Assembly: GCF_030718205.1 (NCBI RefSeq)
Contig: NZ_JAUZQF010000011.1
Location: 1-64,000 of the forward strand
Source: Nonomuraea turcica
Lineage (GTDB): Bacteria > Actinomycetota > Actinomycetes > Streptosporangiales > Streptosporangiaceae
DNA length: 64,000 bases
Direction: 5' to 3'
Under the pieces are notes generated by a model, which saw only the letters and a list, made by a program, of their open reading frames with translations, was not told the origin of the DNA and made no database searches. This document shows positions 28,008-36,526 of this stretch, piece after piece. Each line of letters starts with the position of its first letter. Position 1 is the stretch's first letter. The position numbers and the translations under genes are program-made.

Positions 28008-30920
28008 ATGGCCGCACGGTTCCGGGTGCTCGGCGTCGTGGAGATCACCGCGGACGGGCACGTGGTCGGCCTGGGGAGCCGGCAGCGGGAGGTGCTCGCG
28101 CTCATGCTGCTCCGCGCCAACGACACGGTCACCGTGGGGCAACTGGTCGACGCCGTCTTCCCGGATCAGGCTCCCGAGTCGGCACGCCGGCTGATCCAGA
28201 ACACCGTGGGACGGCTGCGCCGAACGCTGACCGCGGCCGGTTGCCCCGACGTGATCAGGACCAGGCCGGGCGGCTACCTCCTCGAAGCCGGTCCGGACAC
28301 GCTCGACCTGCTGGAGTACGTCGAGCACGTCAAGGAAGGCCGCCGGGCGGCCGCCTACGGCATGGATCGGCAGGCCGTCATGTCGCTGCGCCGCGGGCTG
28401 GAGCTGTGGCGGGGCCCCATCCTGGCCGACGTCAACGCCGTGGGGCTGGAAGCGGAGAAAGCCCGCATGCGCGAGGCTCGCATGGCCGTCCACGAGGAAT
28501 GCCTGGAGCTGGAGTTGCGGCTCGGCCGGCACCGTGAGCTGCTTCCCGAGCTGACCGAGCTGACCGAGGAGCATCCGCTGCTCGAGCGGTTCTGGGAGCT
28601 GCGGATGCTCGCCCTCTACCGGTGCGGCGCCAAGACGGAGGCGCTGGCGCTCTACCAGAACGCCAGGGCGATCTTCATCGAAGACCTCGGCCTCGAGCCA
28701 GGGCGCCGGCTGCAGCGGCTGGAGCAGGCCATACTCGCCGACGACCCGACACTCGACCTCGACATGCGCCCGGACCAGCTGCCCTCGGACGTGCCCGACT
28801 TCGCCGGGCGCGAAGAGGCCCGGTCCGCGCTGGAGGCGGTCCTGCGGCCCGACCCCGGGCACGCCACGCCCGTCATCGTCGTGGCGGGCAGGGCCGGGGT
28901 GGGCAAGACCACCCTTGCCGTCCACGTCGCCCACCGCCTGCGAGAACGTTTCCCCGACGGCCGGCTGTTCGCCCGGCTGCGTACCATTCACGATCGCCCC
29001 GTGGCGGCCGGCGAGGTGCTCGCTCATTTCCTGCGGGCGCTCGGCGAGCCGTCCCACGACCTCCCCGACGGTGTGAACGAACGCGCGGCCAGGTTCAGGG
29101 AGTGCCTGGCGAGCAGGCGGGTCCTCATCGTGCTGGACGACGCGGTCAACGAGGCGCAGGTGCGTCCCCTCCTCCCGGGCGGCGCGGAGTGCGCCGTACT
29201 GGTCACCAGCCGATCCAAGCTGGCCATCCTGCCCAGCACCGGCCGCCTGGAGCTGGAGGAGCTGGAGCCGATCCAGGCCATGCGCTTCCTCGCCAGGCTC
29301 GCCGGCACGGAGCGGCTGTCGGCCGAGCCGCAGGCCGCACACGAGCTCGTCGGGCTGTGCGAGAACCTCCCGCTGGCGCTCAGGATCACCGGCGCCACGC
29401 TGGCCGGCCACCCCCACTGGCAGGTCGCCCACCTGATGAAGCGGCTCAGGGACGAACGGCAACGACTCGAGGAGCTCGGCGACCTGGCGGTGCGCGGCGC
29501 CATCGCGCTGGCCGCCGATGGGCTCGACCCGGCCGCGCTCCGGCTGCTGTCCGCGCTGGCCCACACCGACACCCCGGAGATCCCCGCCTGGACCGCCCTG
29601 GCCGTGGACGGTACACCGGACCTGGTGGACAGCCTGGTCGACGCCCAGCTCCTGCACGTGGCCGGGCCCCAGCGTTACCGCCTGCACGACCTGGTCCGGG
29701 CCCATGCCCGCGAGCTCGGCGGGGCCGAGTCCGTCCCCCGCGTGCTCGGCGGCTGGCTGGCGCTGGTCGAGCGGGCGCACCGGACGGCGTACGGCGATCA
29801 CGCGGCCCTGCACGGCACGGCCGCCCGCTGGCAGCCCCCGGGCGTGGACCTCGTCGATAGCGATCCCCTGACCTGGTACGACACCGAGCGCCCGAACATC
29901 GTCGCCGCCGTCAGCCAGGCCGCCGCGCTGGGCCTCGACGAGCTGTGCTGGGACCTGACCGTGAGCGCGGTGTCGTTGTTCCAGACCCGAGGGCACTACG
30001 ACGACTGGCAGGAGACGCACCAGGTCGCGCTCAGCGCCACCCGCGCGGCGAACAACACCCGTGGCTCCGCGGCCCTGCTCACCGGGACCGCCCTGCGGGA
30101 GGCGTACCGGCATCGCTACCGGCCGGCCGGCGCGGCCATCGAGGAGGCCCTGGAGCTCTTCGAACGCTGCGGCGACCGGCACGGCTGGGGGTTGGCGAGC
30201 ACGGTGGCCGGGTTCATGGCAGGCATGCGCGGCCGGTACGCCGAGGCGGTCGAACGGTGCGGTCAGGCGCTCGACGCGCTCCGCCAGGCCGGTGACGCGC
30301 GCGCGGAGGTCCTCGTGCTGCGCCTGCTCGGCCAGCTCCTCCTAGACGTCGGCCACGCCCGCCCGTTCCAGGACGAGACCGTCGCCGCCGACCAGCTCAC
30401 CCATCCGGAGGTCGGCTACCGGATCGGCGAGCTACTCCTCACCTCGGGGCGGCTGCACGAGGCGGAGCAGGCGTTCACCGACCTGCTGTCCACCGTCACC
30501 GAGCTCGAGGATCTGCGGTGCGAGGCCTTCGCCCGCTACGGCCTCGGCTATGTGCATCTTGAGCGGCGCCGGTACGCCGCGGGCGAGGAGTACCTCCATC
30601 AGGCCATCGAACTGGCGAGTGCGGTGGACGCGCCGCTGATCGAGGCCAAGGCGTGGCTGGCGCTCGGCGCGGTCAGCAGGTCGCGCGGCGACTACGAGGC
30701 AGCGCTGCACAGGTTCGAGCGGGCCGAGCGGCTGGCGCAGTTCATCGACTCGCCCCTGTGGCAGGCCCGCGCCCTACGCCAGGCGGCCGTGGCGCACAGC
30801 GAACGGGGCTGCGAGACGGCGGCCGCCGCGGCGCGTGCCCGGCTGGGCGAGCTCCTCGCCTCCATCGGCGCCGTCGACTCCGACGTCGACGCGGGAGTCC
30901 CGTCCCTGCGGGTTTTCTGA
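28008..30920 (+). CDS. AfsR/SARP family regulator with NB-ARC and TPR domains
   Basis: A 970-residue regulator. An OmpR-like winged helix (about 1-95; GLGSRQREVLALMLLRAN) is followed by a bacterial transcriptional activation domain (about 100-245), an NB-ARC ATPase (Walker A GRAGVGKTT near 293, then VLIVLDDAVNEAQV) and TPR-like repeats to the C-terminus. The class activates secondary metabolism or differentiation in actinomycetes. ATG at 28008 is preferred, with GAGGGG upstream; an in-frame GTG at 27927 exists. No biosynthetic cluster is in the window, so its targets are unknown. Confidence 0.9.
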   Translation: MAARFRVLGVVEITADGHVVGLGSRQREVLALMLLRANDTVTVGQLVDAVFPDQAPESARRLIQNTVGRLRRTLTAAGCPDVIRTRPGGYLLEAGPDTLDLLEYVEHVKEGRRAAAYGMDRQAVMSLRRGLELWRGPILADVNAVGLEAEKARMREARMAVHEECLELELRLGRHRELLPELTELTEEHPLLERFWELRMLALYRCGAKTEALALYQNARAIFIEDLGLEPGRRLQRLEQAILADDPTLDLDMRPDQLPSDVPDFAGREEARSALEAVLRPDPGHATPVIVVAGRAGVGKTTLAVHVAHRLRERFPDGRLFARLRTIHDRPVAAGEVLAHFLRALGEPSHDLPDGVNERAARFRECLASRRVLIVLDDAVNEAQVRPLLPGGAECAVLVTSRSKLAILPSTGRLELEELEPIQAMRFLARLAGTERLSAEPQAAHELVGLCENLPLALRITGATLAGHPHWQVAHLMKRLRDERQRLEELGDLAVRGAIALAADGLDPAALRLLSALAHTDTPEIPAWTALAVDGTPDLVDSLVDAQLLHVAGPQRYRLHDLVRAHARELGGAESVPRVLGGWLALVERAHRTAYGDHAALHGTAARWQPPGVDLVDSDPLTWYDTERPNIVAAVSQAAALGLDELCWDLTVSAVSLFQTRGHYDDWQETHQVALSATRAANNTRGSAALLTGTALREAYRHRYRPAGAAIEEALELFERCGDRHGWGLASTVAGFMAGMRGRYAEAVERCGQALDALRQAGDARAEVLVLRLLGQLLLDVGHARPFQDETVAADQLTHPEVGYRIGELLLTSGRLHEAEQAFTDLLSTVTELEDLRCEAFARYGLGYVHLERRRYAAGEEYLHQAIELASAVDAPLIEAKAWLALGAVSRSRGDYEAALHRFERAERLAQFIDSPLWQARALRQAAVAHSERGCETAAAAARARLGELLASIGAVDSDVDAGVPSLRVF

Positions 30921-30941
30921 CGGGCCTTCCCCATCGACCCT

Positions 30942-30961
30942 TAATCGTCTATCGTCGATTA
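30942..30961. promoter_or_regulatory. Inverted repeat just upstream of arsR
   Basis: TAATCG-N8-CGATTA (30942-30961) ends three bases before the ATG of the ArsR gene. It is a plausible ArsR operator; no ribosome binding site fits between it and the ATG, so the message may be leaderless. Confidence 0.6.
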
Positions 30962-30964
30962 TCG

Positions 30965-31300
30965 ATGGACAGTCAAGAGGGGCCTTTGGCGCGGGCCGAG
31001 GCCGAGGAGTACGCCGGCTGGTTCAAGGCGCTGGCGGATGCGACGCGGATCCAGATCGTGTCGCTGCTGGCGCGGCGGCGGACGCCGATGAGCGTGGGTG
31101 AGATCGTGGCCGCCTCCGGGGTGGGGCAGTCCACGGTGTCGCATCACCTGAAGATCCTGACCGAGGTGCGGTTCGTGCTGGTCGAACGACAGGGCACCTC
31201 CAGCCTGTACCGGATCAACGAGGCCTGCGTGAGCTGCTTCCCGACCGCCGCCGACGTGGTCATGGGCAACCCGGTGCCGGCCGCGCCCACCTGCGAGTGA
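30965..31300 (+). CDS. arsR: ArsR/SmtB family metalloregulator
   Basis: A 111-residue winged-helix repressor. KALADATRIQIVSLLARR and the recognition helix GVGQSTVSHHLKIL are the family core. The C-terminus has CVSCFPTAADVVMG followed by another Cys near the end, a cysteine set typical of arsenite-sensing actinobacterial ArsR proteins. Its stop (31298-31300) lies 11 bases before the GNAT start, with a GTG overlap (GTGA) as an alternative. With the upstream inverted repeat this forms a self-regulated arsR-arsN-like unit. Confidence 0.85.
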   Translation: MDSQEGPLARAEAEEYAGWFKALADATRIQIVSLLARRRTPMSVGEIVAASGVGQSTVSHHLKILTEVRFVLVERQGTSSLYRINEACVSCFPTAADVVMGNPVPAAPTCE

Positions 31301-31311
31301 AGGGGACCGTG

Positions 31312-31866
31312 ATGGCGCACGACGAGATCATCGATCGCTACTCGAGCCTGGCCGGACGGGCCGCCGCCGGTCCCGGGCTGGAGATCCGGCCCATGCGCGA
31401 TGCGGACGCCGCCCAGGTGCTGGCCATCTATCAGGCCGGGCTGGACACCGGGCAGGCCAGTTTCGAGACGACGGCGCCGAGCTGGGAGGGGTTCACCGCG
31501 GCGCGACTGCCGCACCTGCGGTATGTGGCGGCCGACACCGGAACCGGCCAGGTCGTGGGGTGGGTGGCCGGCTCGGCGGTGTCGGCGCGGCCGGTGTACG
31601 CGGGCGTGGTCGAGCACAGCGTCTACGTGCATCCCGGCTGCCAGGCGCACGGCATCGGCACAGCGTTGCTGACGACGTTCATCGTGGCCTGCGAGGACGC
31701 CGGCGTGTGGACCATCCAGTCGGGCATCTTCCCGGAGAACGCGGCCAGCCTCGCATTGCACCGGGCGCTCGGCTTTCGCGTCGTGGGCACCCGCGAGCGC
31801 ATCGGCCGCCACCACGGCCGCTGGCGCGACGTCGTCCTCGTGGAACGACGCAGCACCGCTGGCTGA
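31312..31866 (+). CDS. GNAT acetyltransferase, phosphinothricin/arsinothricin type (ArsN-like)
   Basis: A 184-residue GNAT of the phosphinothricin N-acetyltransferase group. The core runs from LEIRPMRDADAAQVLAIYQA, through YAGVVEHSVYVHPGCQAHGI, to the C-terminal HRALGFRVVGTRERIGRHHG. Located directly behind arsR, it most likely corresponds to ArsN, which acetylates arsinothricin or phosphinothricin. About 20 residues at the N-terminus (DEIIDRYSSLAGRAA) precede the GNAT core and faintly resemble the opening of arsenite methyltransferases. ATG at 31312 has AAGGGGA upstream; GTG at 31297 is an alternative. Confidence 0.83.
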   Translation: MAHDEIIDRYSSLAGRAAAGPGLEIRPMRDADAAQVLAIYQAGLDTGQASFETTAPSWEGFTAARLPHLRYVAADTGTGQVVGWVAGSAVSARPVYAGVVEHSVYVHPGCQAHGIGTALLTTFIVACEDAGVWTIQSGIFPENAASLALHRALGFRVVGTRERIGRHHGRWRDVVLVERRSTAG

Positions 31867-31899
31867 GGCGCGGGCCCGCCTGCTGAGGCGCGGGCCCGC
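31862..31899. repeat. Tandem pair of an 18-base unit between convergent genes
   Basis: GCTGAGGCGCGGGCCCGC is present at 31862-31879 and 31882-31899, a period of 20 bases, each copy holding the perfect palindrome GCGGGCCCGC. The first copy includes the stop codon of the GNAT gene. It lies between convergent genes and may act in termination. Confidence 0.65.
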
Positions 31900-31926
31900 G
31901 GGGCGAGCGGCAGGGCCAGCGCCGTC

Positions 31927-33750
31927 TCAGTCGCCGCCGACCGACACGAACCCCGTCCCGGCCCGGTAGTTCGGCGACTGATGCCGGAAGTAGGTGTTGT
32001 AGACCTCGCAGTAGCGCCCTCCACGCGCCAGCAACGTCCCGTGATCACCTTCCTCCACGATCCGCCCGTGATCGAGCACGATGATCCGGTCGACGTGCTC
32101 GATCGTGGACAGCCGATGCGCGATGACGATCGAGGTGCGCCCGGCCAGCACCAGGTCCAGCCCTTCCTGGATCTGCGCCTCGGTCAGCGGGTCCACGCTG
32201 GCGGTGGCCTCGTCCAGCACCACGATCGCCGGGTCCTGGATGAGCAGCCGGGCCAGCGCGACGAGCTGCCGTTGCCCCATGGACAGAGCCCGCCCGTGCT
32301 CCCCCACATCGGTCTCCAGCCCATGGGGCAGGGCGTCGATCCAGTCGCCACCGCCCACGGCGGCCGCCGCCGCACGCACCTCCTCATCGGTGGCCTCCGG
32401 CCGCGGATAGCGGATGTTGTCGGCGACGGTGCCGCTGAACAGGAACGGAGCCTGGGGCACCGCGCCGATCTGCCGGCGATAGCTCCCCAGCTCCAGGCCG
32501 CGGATGTCCTGTTCGTCGAGCAGCAGCCGCCCTTCCTGGAACTCGTAGAAGCGGGTGATCAGCTTGCTGAGCGTCGACTTGCCGGCTCCGGTGTGCCCCA
32601 CGAGCGCCACCGTCTCCCCGGCCTCGATGACCAGGTCGAAGTCACGCAGCACGGGATTGCCGGGATCGTAGCCGAACGTGACGCCCTTGAACTCGATGCG
32701 CCCCGCCAGCTTCTCGGCCGGCCGCGGATCGTTCTGCACCACCCTGGGGGGCGCGTCGATCAGCGCGAAGACCCGCTCGGACGCCGACAACCCCTGCTGG
32801 AACTGCGACCAGAACGCGGCAATGGACGTCAACGGGAACCAGAAGAGGGCGACCCCCTGCAGGAACAGGTACCAATCACCAGCGGACAACCCACCCGCCA
32901 GCACCGTTTCCCCGCCCAGCTGAACGAGGACGACCGTCGCGAGCCCAGCCACTGTGAACAGCACGGGGAAGATGGTGGAGAAGACGAACCCCTGCCGGAG
33001 CGTCACCTGATAGCTCTGCCGGTTGATGGGCCGGAACTCCTCGTAGACCTGCCGCTCCTGCCGGAAGTTCTTGGCCACCGCGATCCCGCCCATGGTCTCC
33101 TGGAGGTTCGCATTGACCCGGCTCAGCGACCGCTGCGCCCTGCGCGTGCTGGCCCTGGCCATCCGCCGGAACACCAGCGCCAGTGCCACCACGATCGGCA
33201 CCACCAGCAACGTCAGCAGAGCCAGCTCCACGCTCCGCACGAACAGCAGCACCGTGACGAACCCCACCATCAGCACCTGGCTGATCAGGTCCATCGTCAG
33301 TGTGGACACGGCGGCGAAGTCGTCGGTGTCGGACGTCACCCGGCTGACGATCTTCCCCGACGGTGTCTCGTCGTAAAACGACAGGTCCCGCTCCAGCACC
33401 GCGTCGAACGCGTCCTCCCGCAGGCGCAGCACGACATCCCCGGTGACCTGCGCGCTGTATTTCTGCCGCACGAAGTTGACCACCCAGGAGAGCGCGCCGG
33501 TGCCGAGGATCCCCGCCGTGAGCATCCATCCCACCTGGCCGATCGTGCCATTCGCGATCGCGTCGACCGCCAGGCTGCCCAACGCCGGTATGGCCGCCTG
33601 ACTGGCCGACATCAGCACGATCATCGTGGCGACGAGGACCATCGCCCCCAGCTTCGGCCGGAAGTAGGACAAGATGCGCCGCAGCAGGTCACGGTCGTTG
33701 TATGTCCGGTCGTAGTCCTCGGCGTCCAGGCCGTCCATGAGGAAGCCCAT
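31927..33750 (-). CDS. ABC exporter subunit (canonical ATPase site)
   Basis: A 607-residue half-transporter: six-helix membrane domain (about 30-340) plus ATPase domain. Walker A GHTGAGKST (near 383), signature LSMGQ in place of LSGGQ (near 490), Walker B VVLDEATASVD with the catalytic Glu (near 509), then the H-loop IVIAHRLST. Its start overlaps the stop of the upstream half-transporter by one base (TGATG at 33748-33752), so the pair is translated together and forms a heterodimer. Exporters of this kind move drugs, lipids or peptides; the substrate here is unknown. Confidence 0.9.
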   Translation of the reverse strand: MGFLMDGLDAEDYDRTYNDRDLLRRILSYFRPKLGAMVLVATMIVLMSASQAAIPALGSLAVDAIANGTIGQVGWMLTAGILGTGALSWVVNFVRQKYSAQVTGDVVLRLREDAFDAVLERDLSFYDETPSGKIVSRVTSDTDDFAAVSTLTMDLISQVLMVGFVTVLLFVRSVELALLTLLVVPIVVALALVFRRMARASTRRAQRSLSRVNANLQETMGGIAVAKNFRQERQVYEEFRPINRQSYQVTLRQGFVFSTIFPVLFTVAGLATVVLVQLGGETVLAGGLSAGDWYLFLQGVALFWFPLTSIAAFWSQFQQGLSASERVFALIDAPPRVVQNDPRPAEKLAGRIEFKGVTFGYDPGNPVLRDFDLVIEAGETVALVGHTGAGKSTLSKLITRFYEFQEGRLLLDEQDIRGLELGSYRRQIGAVPQAPFLFSGTVADNIRYPRPEATDEEVRAAAAAVGGGDWIDALPHGLETDVGEHGRALSMGQRQLVALARLLIQDPAIVVLDEATASVDPLTEAQIQEGLDLVLAGRTSIVIAHRLSTIEHVDRIIVLDHGRIVEEGDHGTLLARGGRYCEVYNTYFRHQSPNYRAGTGFVSVGGD

Positions 33751-35594
33751 CAGCGCACCCCTCCCTGCTCGCCGGCCATGGACGGCTCGGCCTCCGCAAC
33801 CTCATCACCCATCTCGACCTCGTCGTAATGGGCGAAGACCCGCCGGTAGAGGCGGCTTCGCGCGATCAGCTCGTCATGCGTGCCGAAGTCGACGACCTGG
33901 CCCCTCCTGAGCAACAACACCTTGTCCGCCCACCGAATCTGGGAGAGCCGATGAGTGATCAGCAGCGTCGTCCGGCCTTCGAGGATGCGGCCGATGGCCT
34001 GCTGAATCTTGTCTTCCGTCGCCGAGTCGATGGCGCTGGTGGAGTCGTCCAGGACCAGAATCGCCGGATCGGTCAGCAGGGCCCGAGCGATGGCCAGCCG
34101 CTGCCGCTGCCCACCGGACAGGGTGACCCCCCGCTCCCCGATCACGGTGTCGTATCCCTCGTCGAGCTCGCCGATGAACTCGGCCGCCTGAGCGTCCTCC
34201 GCCGCCCTGACCACCGCGTCATGATCGGCCCGCTGCCCCAGGCTGAAGGCGATGTTCTCGGACACGGACCGCGAGAACAGCACGATGTCCTGCTCGATCG
34301 TGGAGATCTGCGACCGCAGCGAATCCAGATCCCAGTCCCGCACGTCGACACCGTCGACCAGAATCCGGCCGCCCGTGACGTCGTAGATCCGCGGAACCAG
34401 CTTCGTCAGCGTGCTCTTCCCCGACCCGGTCTCCCCGACGATCGCCACCGTCTCCCCCGGCCGCACGGTGAAGGTGAGCCCACGCAGCACGGGCTCGCCG
34501 TCCTCCTGGTAGCCGAAGGTGACGTCCTCGAAGACGATCTCCCCGGTGATCGGCGCGGCATGCCCGTCCACCCGCTGCTCGATCTCGCTCTCCCCGGTGA
34601 CGATGCTGAGGATCCTGCGCGAGGACACGATCCCGATCTGGATCAACGAGAACGTGAAGAGCGACATCTGCGTGGGGAACCCGAGCATCCCCATGAGCCC
34701 CATGAACGCGACGAGCTCTCCGAGGGTGATCGCCCCGATGCCTTGGAGGTAGAGCCCGTGCCACAACGCCCCGGCCATCGCGAAGGAGAACAGCAAGGTG
34801 GGCAGGTAGCGGGCCTGCACGAGCCCGTTGCGTACGAACGAGTCCCGATAGCGCCGCGCGTTGGCACGGAAGCGTCGCCGCTCCTGCCCTTCCTGCGCGG
34901 TCACCTTGATCACCTCAATGCCCCGCACCGCCTGGTTGAGCCCGGCGTTGAGATCCCCGAACTCCTCCCGCATCCGGGTCGCCACGGGGTTGAGCTGCCT
35001 CATGTAGTGCCAGAGCGCGACCGCGAAGACGACCGCGAAGACGCCCGGTGCCAGCAGCAGCCGCGGGTCGATGGCGGCGATGAAGAACAGCGGCACGATC
35101 CCGGTGAGACCCGAGTCCACGATCAGATCGACGCCCGGCGTGATCATGATGGACAGTTGCCGGATGTCGTTGGCGGCCCGCGCCATCAGGTCCCCGACCC
35201 GCTGCCGGTTGTGGAACGTCTGGCTCTTGCCCAGCAGGCTCACGTAGAGCTCGTCGCGCGCGTCCCGCTCCAGCCGCTTGGCGAGGACCTCGCTGGACAT
35301 CCGCGCGACGAGGTCGAACACCCCTCGGGCGATCACGATCGCCAGCAACGCCAGCGCGATGAGCCCGAGCGCGTCCATCGGCCGGCCCCGCTCCCCCAGC
35401 ACGGCGTCGAAGGCGTCGCCGGTGAGCTGCGGCACCATGGCGTTGAGCACCGTCATGACCACCGACCCGCCGAGGAACCCGACGAGGTAGAGCGGATGAC
35501 GCCGCAGATGGGACCAGAGCCAGCGCACCGGACCACGCCGGCTATATCGTGGCCCGGAAACGGAGAACTCTGACGTGCTGGTAGTCACGGGCAC
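33750..35594 (-). CDS. ABC exporter subunit (degenerate ATPase site)
   Basis: A 614-residue half-transporter with a six-helix membrane domain (about 35-335) and an ATPase domain. Walker A GETGSGKST (near 385), canonical signature LSGGQRQ (near 490), but Walker B reads LVLDDSTSAID, with Asp where the catalytic Glu should be. With the non-canonical LSMGQ of its partner this makes one working and one degenerate ATP site, as in other heterodimeric exporters such as BmrCD. Starts at GTG (35594), with another GTG two codons in. Confidence 0.9.
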   Translation of the reverse strand: MPVTTSTSEFSVSGPRYSRRGPVRWLWSHLRRHPLYLVGFLGGSVVMTVLNAMVPQLTGDAFDAVLGERGRPMDALGLIALALLAIVIARGVFDLVARMSSEVLAKRLERDARDELYVSLLGKSQTFHNRQRVGDLMARAANDIRQLSIMITPGVDLIVDSGLTGIVPLFFIAAIDPRLLLAPGVFAVVFAVALWHYMRQLNPVATRMREEFGDLNAGLNQAVRGIEVIKVTAQEGQERRRFRANARRYRDSFVRNGLVQARYLPTLLFSFAMAGALWHGLYLQGIGAITLGELVAFMGLMGMLGFPTQMSLFTFSLIQIGIVSSRRILSIVTGESEIEQRVDGHAAPITGEIVFEDVTFGYQEDGEPVLRGLTFTVRPGETVAIVGETGSGKSTLTKLVPRIYDVTGGRILVDGVDVRDWDLDSLRSQISTIEQDIVLFSRSVSENIAFSLGQRADHDAVVRAAEDAQAAEFIGELDEGYDTVIGERGVTLSGGQRQRLAIARALLTDPAILVLDDSTSAIDSATEDKIQQAIGRILEGRTTLLITHRLSQIRWADKVLLLRRGQVVDFGTHDELIARSRLYRRVFAHYDEVEMGDEVAEAEPSMAGEQGGVR

Positions 35595-35691
35595 CGCCCC
35601 CGATGCGGTTCGGCGAAACTTCGACCCCGCTTTCTATCACCGCCCACCGACAGTTTCCCAACGGTTTTCCCCCGGGCCTGTGGGTGACCAG

Positions 35692-36492
35692 TTACGGCGC
35701 GGTGAGCGGTTCGGCCTGATAGGCCCGGTGCAGCAGCTGTACGAACGCCGGCGCTTCAGGCAAGGACACGGAGCCGATCCGATGGACCGCCACTCCCGGC
35801 GTCCATGAGTTCATGACCACAGCCCCGGCCAGCGCGGGCAGGTCGGACACCGTGACCTGCTGGGCGCGCTGGGGCACACCGAGGCGATCGAGCTGTCGGC
35901 GCACGATGGCCATCGTGATGCCGCCCAGCATCTCGGCCTCCGGCCAGACGACCGCGGCGCCGTCCCAGAAGGCCAGGTTCCAGATCGAGCCCTCGCTGAG
36001 CCGGCCCCGGCGGTCGACGAAGGCGGCGTCGTCGAACCCCTGGCGGACGGCCTGCCGGAGAAAGTACGTCTTGGCGCCCTCGCCGACGTGCTTCACCGCC
36101 GGGAGGAACCGTTCGTGTTCGACCGCCGCCAGCGCGAGCGGCCCTCGCGGGCCTGACGCGGCCGGCCCCGTACGAATCAGCAGTTCGGGCTCCACCTCAG
36201 CCCCTGCCGAGGTGAACTCGCCGGCCGGGGAGTACGCGGTGGCCGTCAGCGACACGTCGGCCGGGCCGGCCTGCAGTGCCGCCCGGAGACAGGCCCGCAC
36301 CCGCTCATCGGGCAACGCCCGGCCGAACAACTCGACGGAAGCGGACCGCAACCGCTCCAGGTGGAGGTCCAGGCCCCGCACCTGGCCTCCGCGCACTTGC
36401 ATGGCGGTGAAATGCGCGTAGCCCGCGAAGGCGAGCGGCCCCAACTCCTCGGCCGTCGCCGCGCGGCCGTTGCGGTGCACCACATATGTCAT
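35692..36492 (-). CDS. Class IV aminotransferase-like PLP enzyme (second copy)
   Basis: A 266-residue fold-type IV PLP protein. The family signature GFDDAAFVDRRGRLSEGSIWN and K134 in PAVKHVGEGAKTYF, the likely PLP lysine, are present. Same family and layout as the protein at 8903-9682 (HLERLRSASVELF matches HLERLDRDCRLIF). It is 34 bases downstream of the NmrA-type reductase gene on the same strand and may be co-transcribed. The substrate is unknown. Confidence 0.85.
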   Translation of the reverse strand: MTYVVHRNGRAATAEELGPLAFAGYAHFTAMQVRGGQVRGLDLHLERLRSASVELFGRALPDERVRACLRAALQAGPADVSLTATAYSPAGEFTSAGAEVEPELLIRTGPAASGPRGPLALAAVEHERFLPAVKHVGEGAKTYFLRQAVRQGFDDAAFVDRRGRLSEGSIWNLAFWDGAAVVWPEAEMLGGITMAIVRRQLDRLGVPQRAQQVTVSDLPALAGAVVMNSWTPGVAVHRIGSVSLPEAPAFVQLLHRAYQAEPLTAP

Positions 36493-36526
36493 GGGACGAC
36501 GCTAAAGCTTCACACCGATATGAAGG

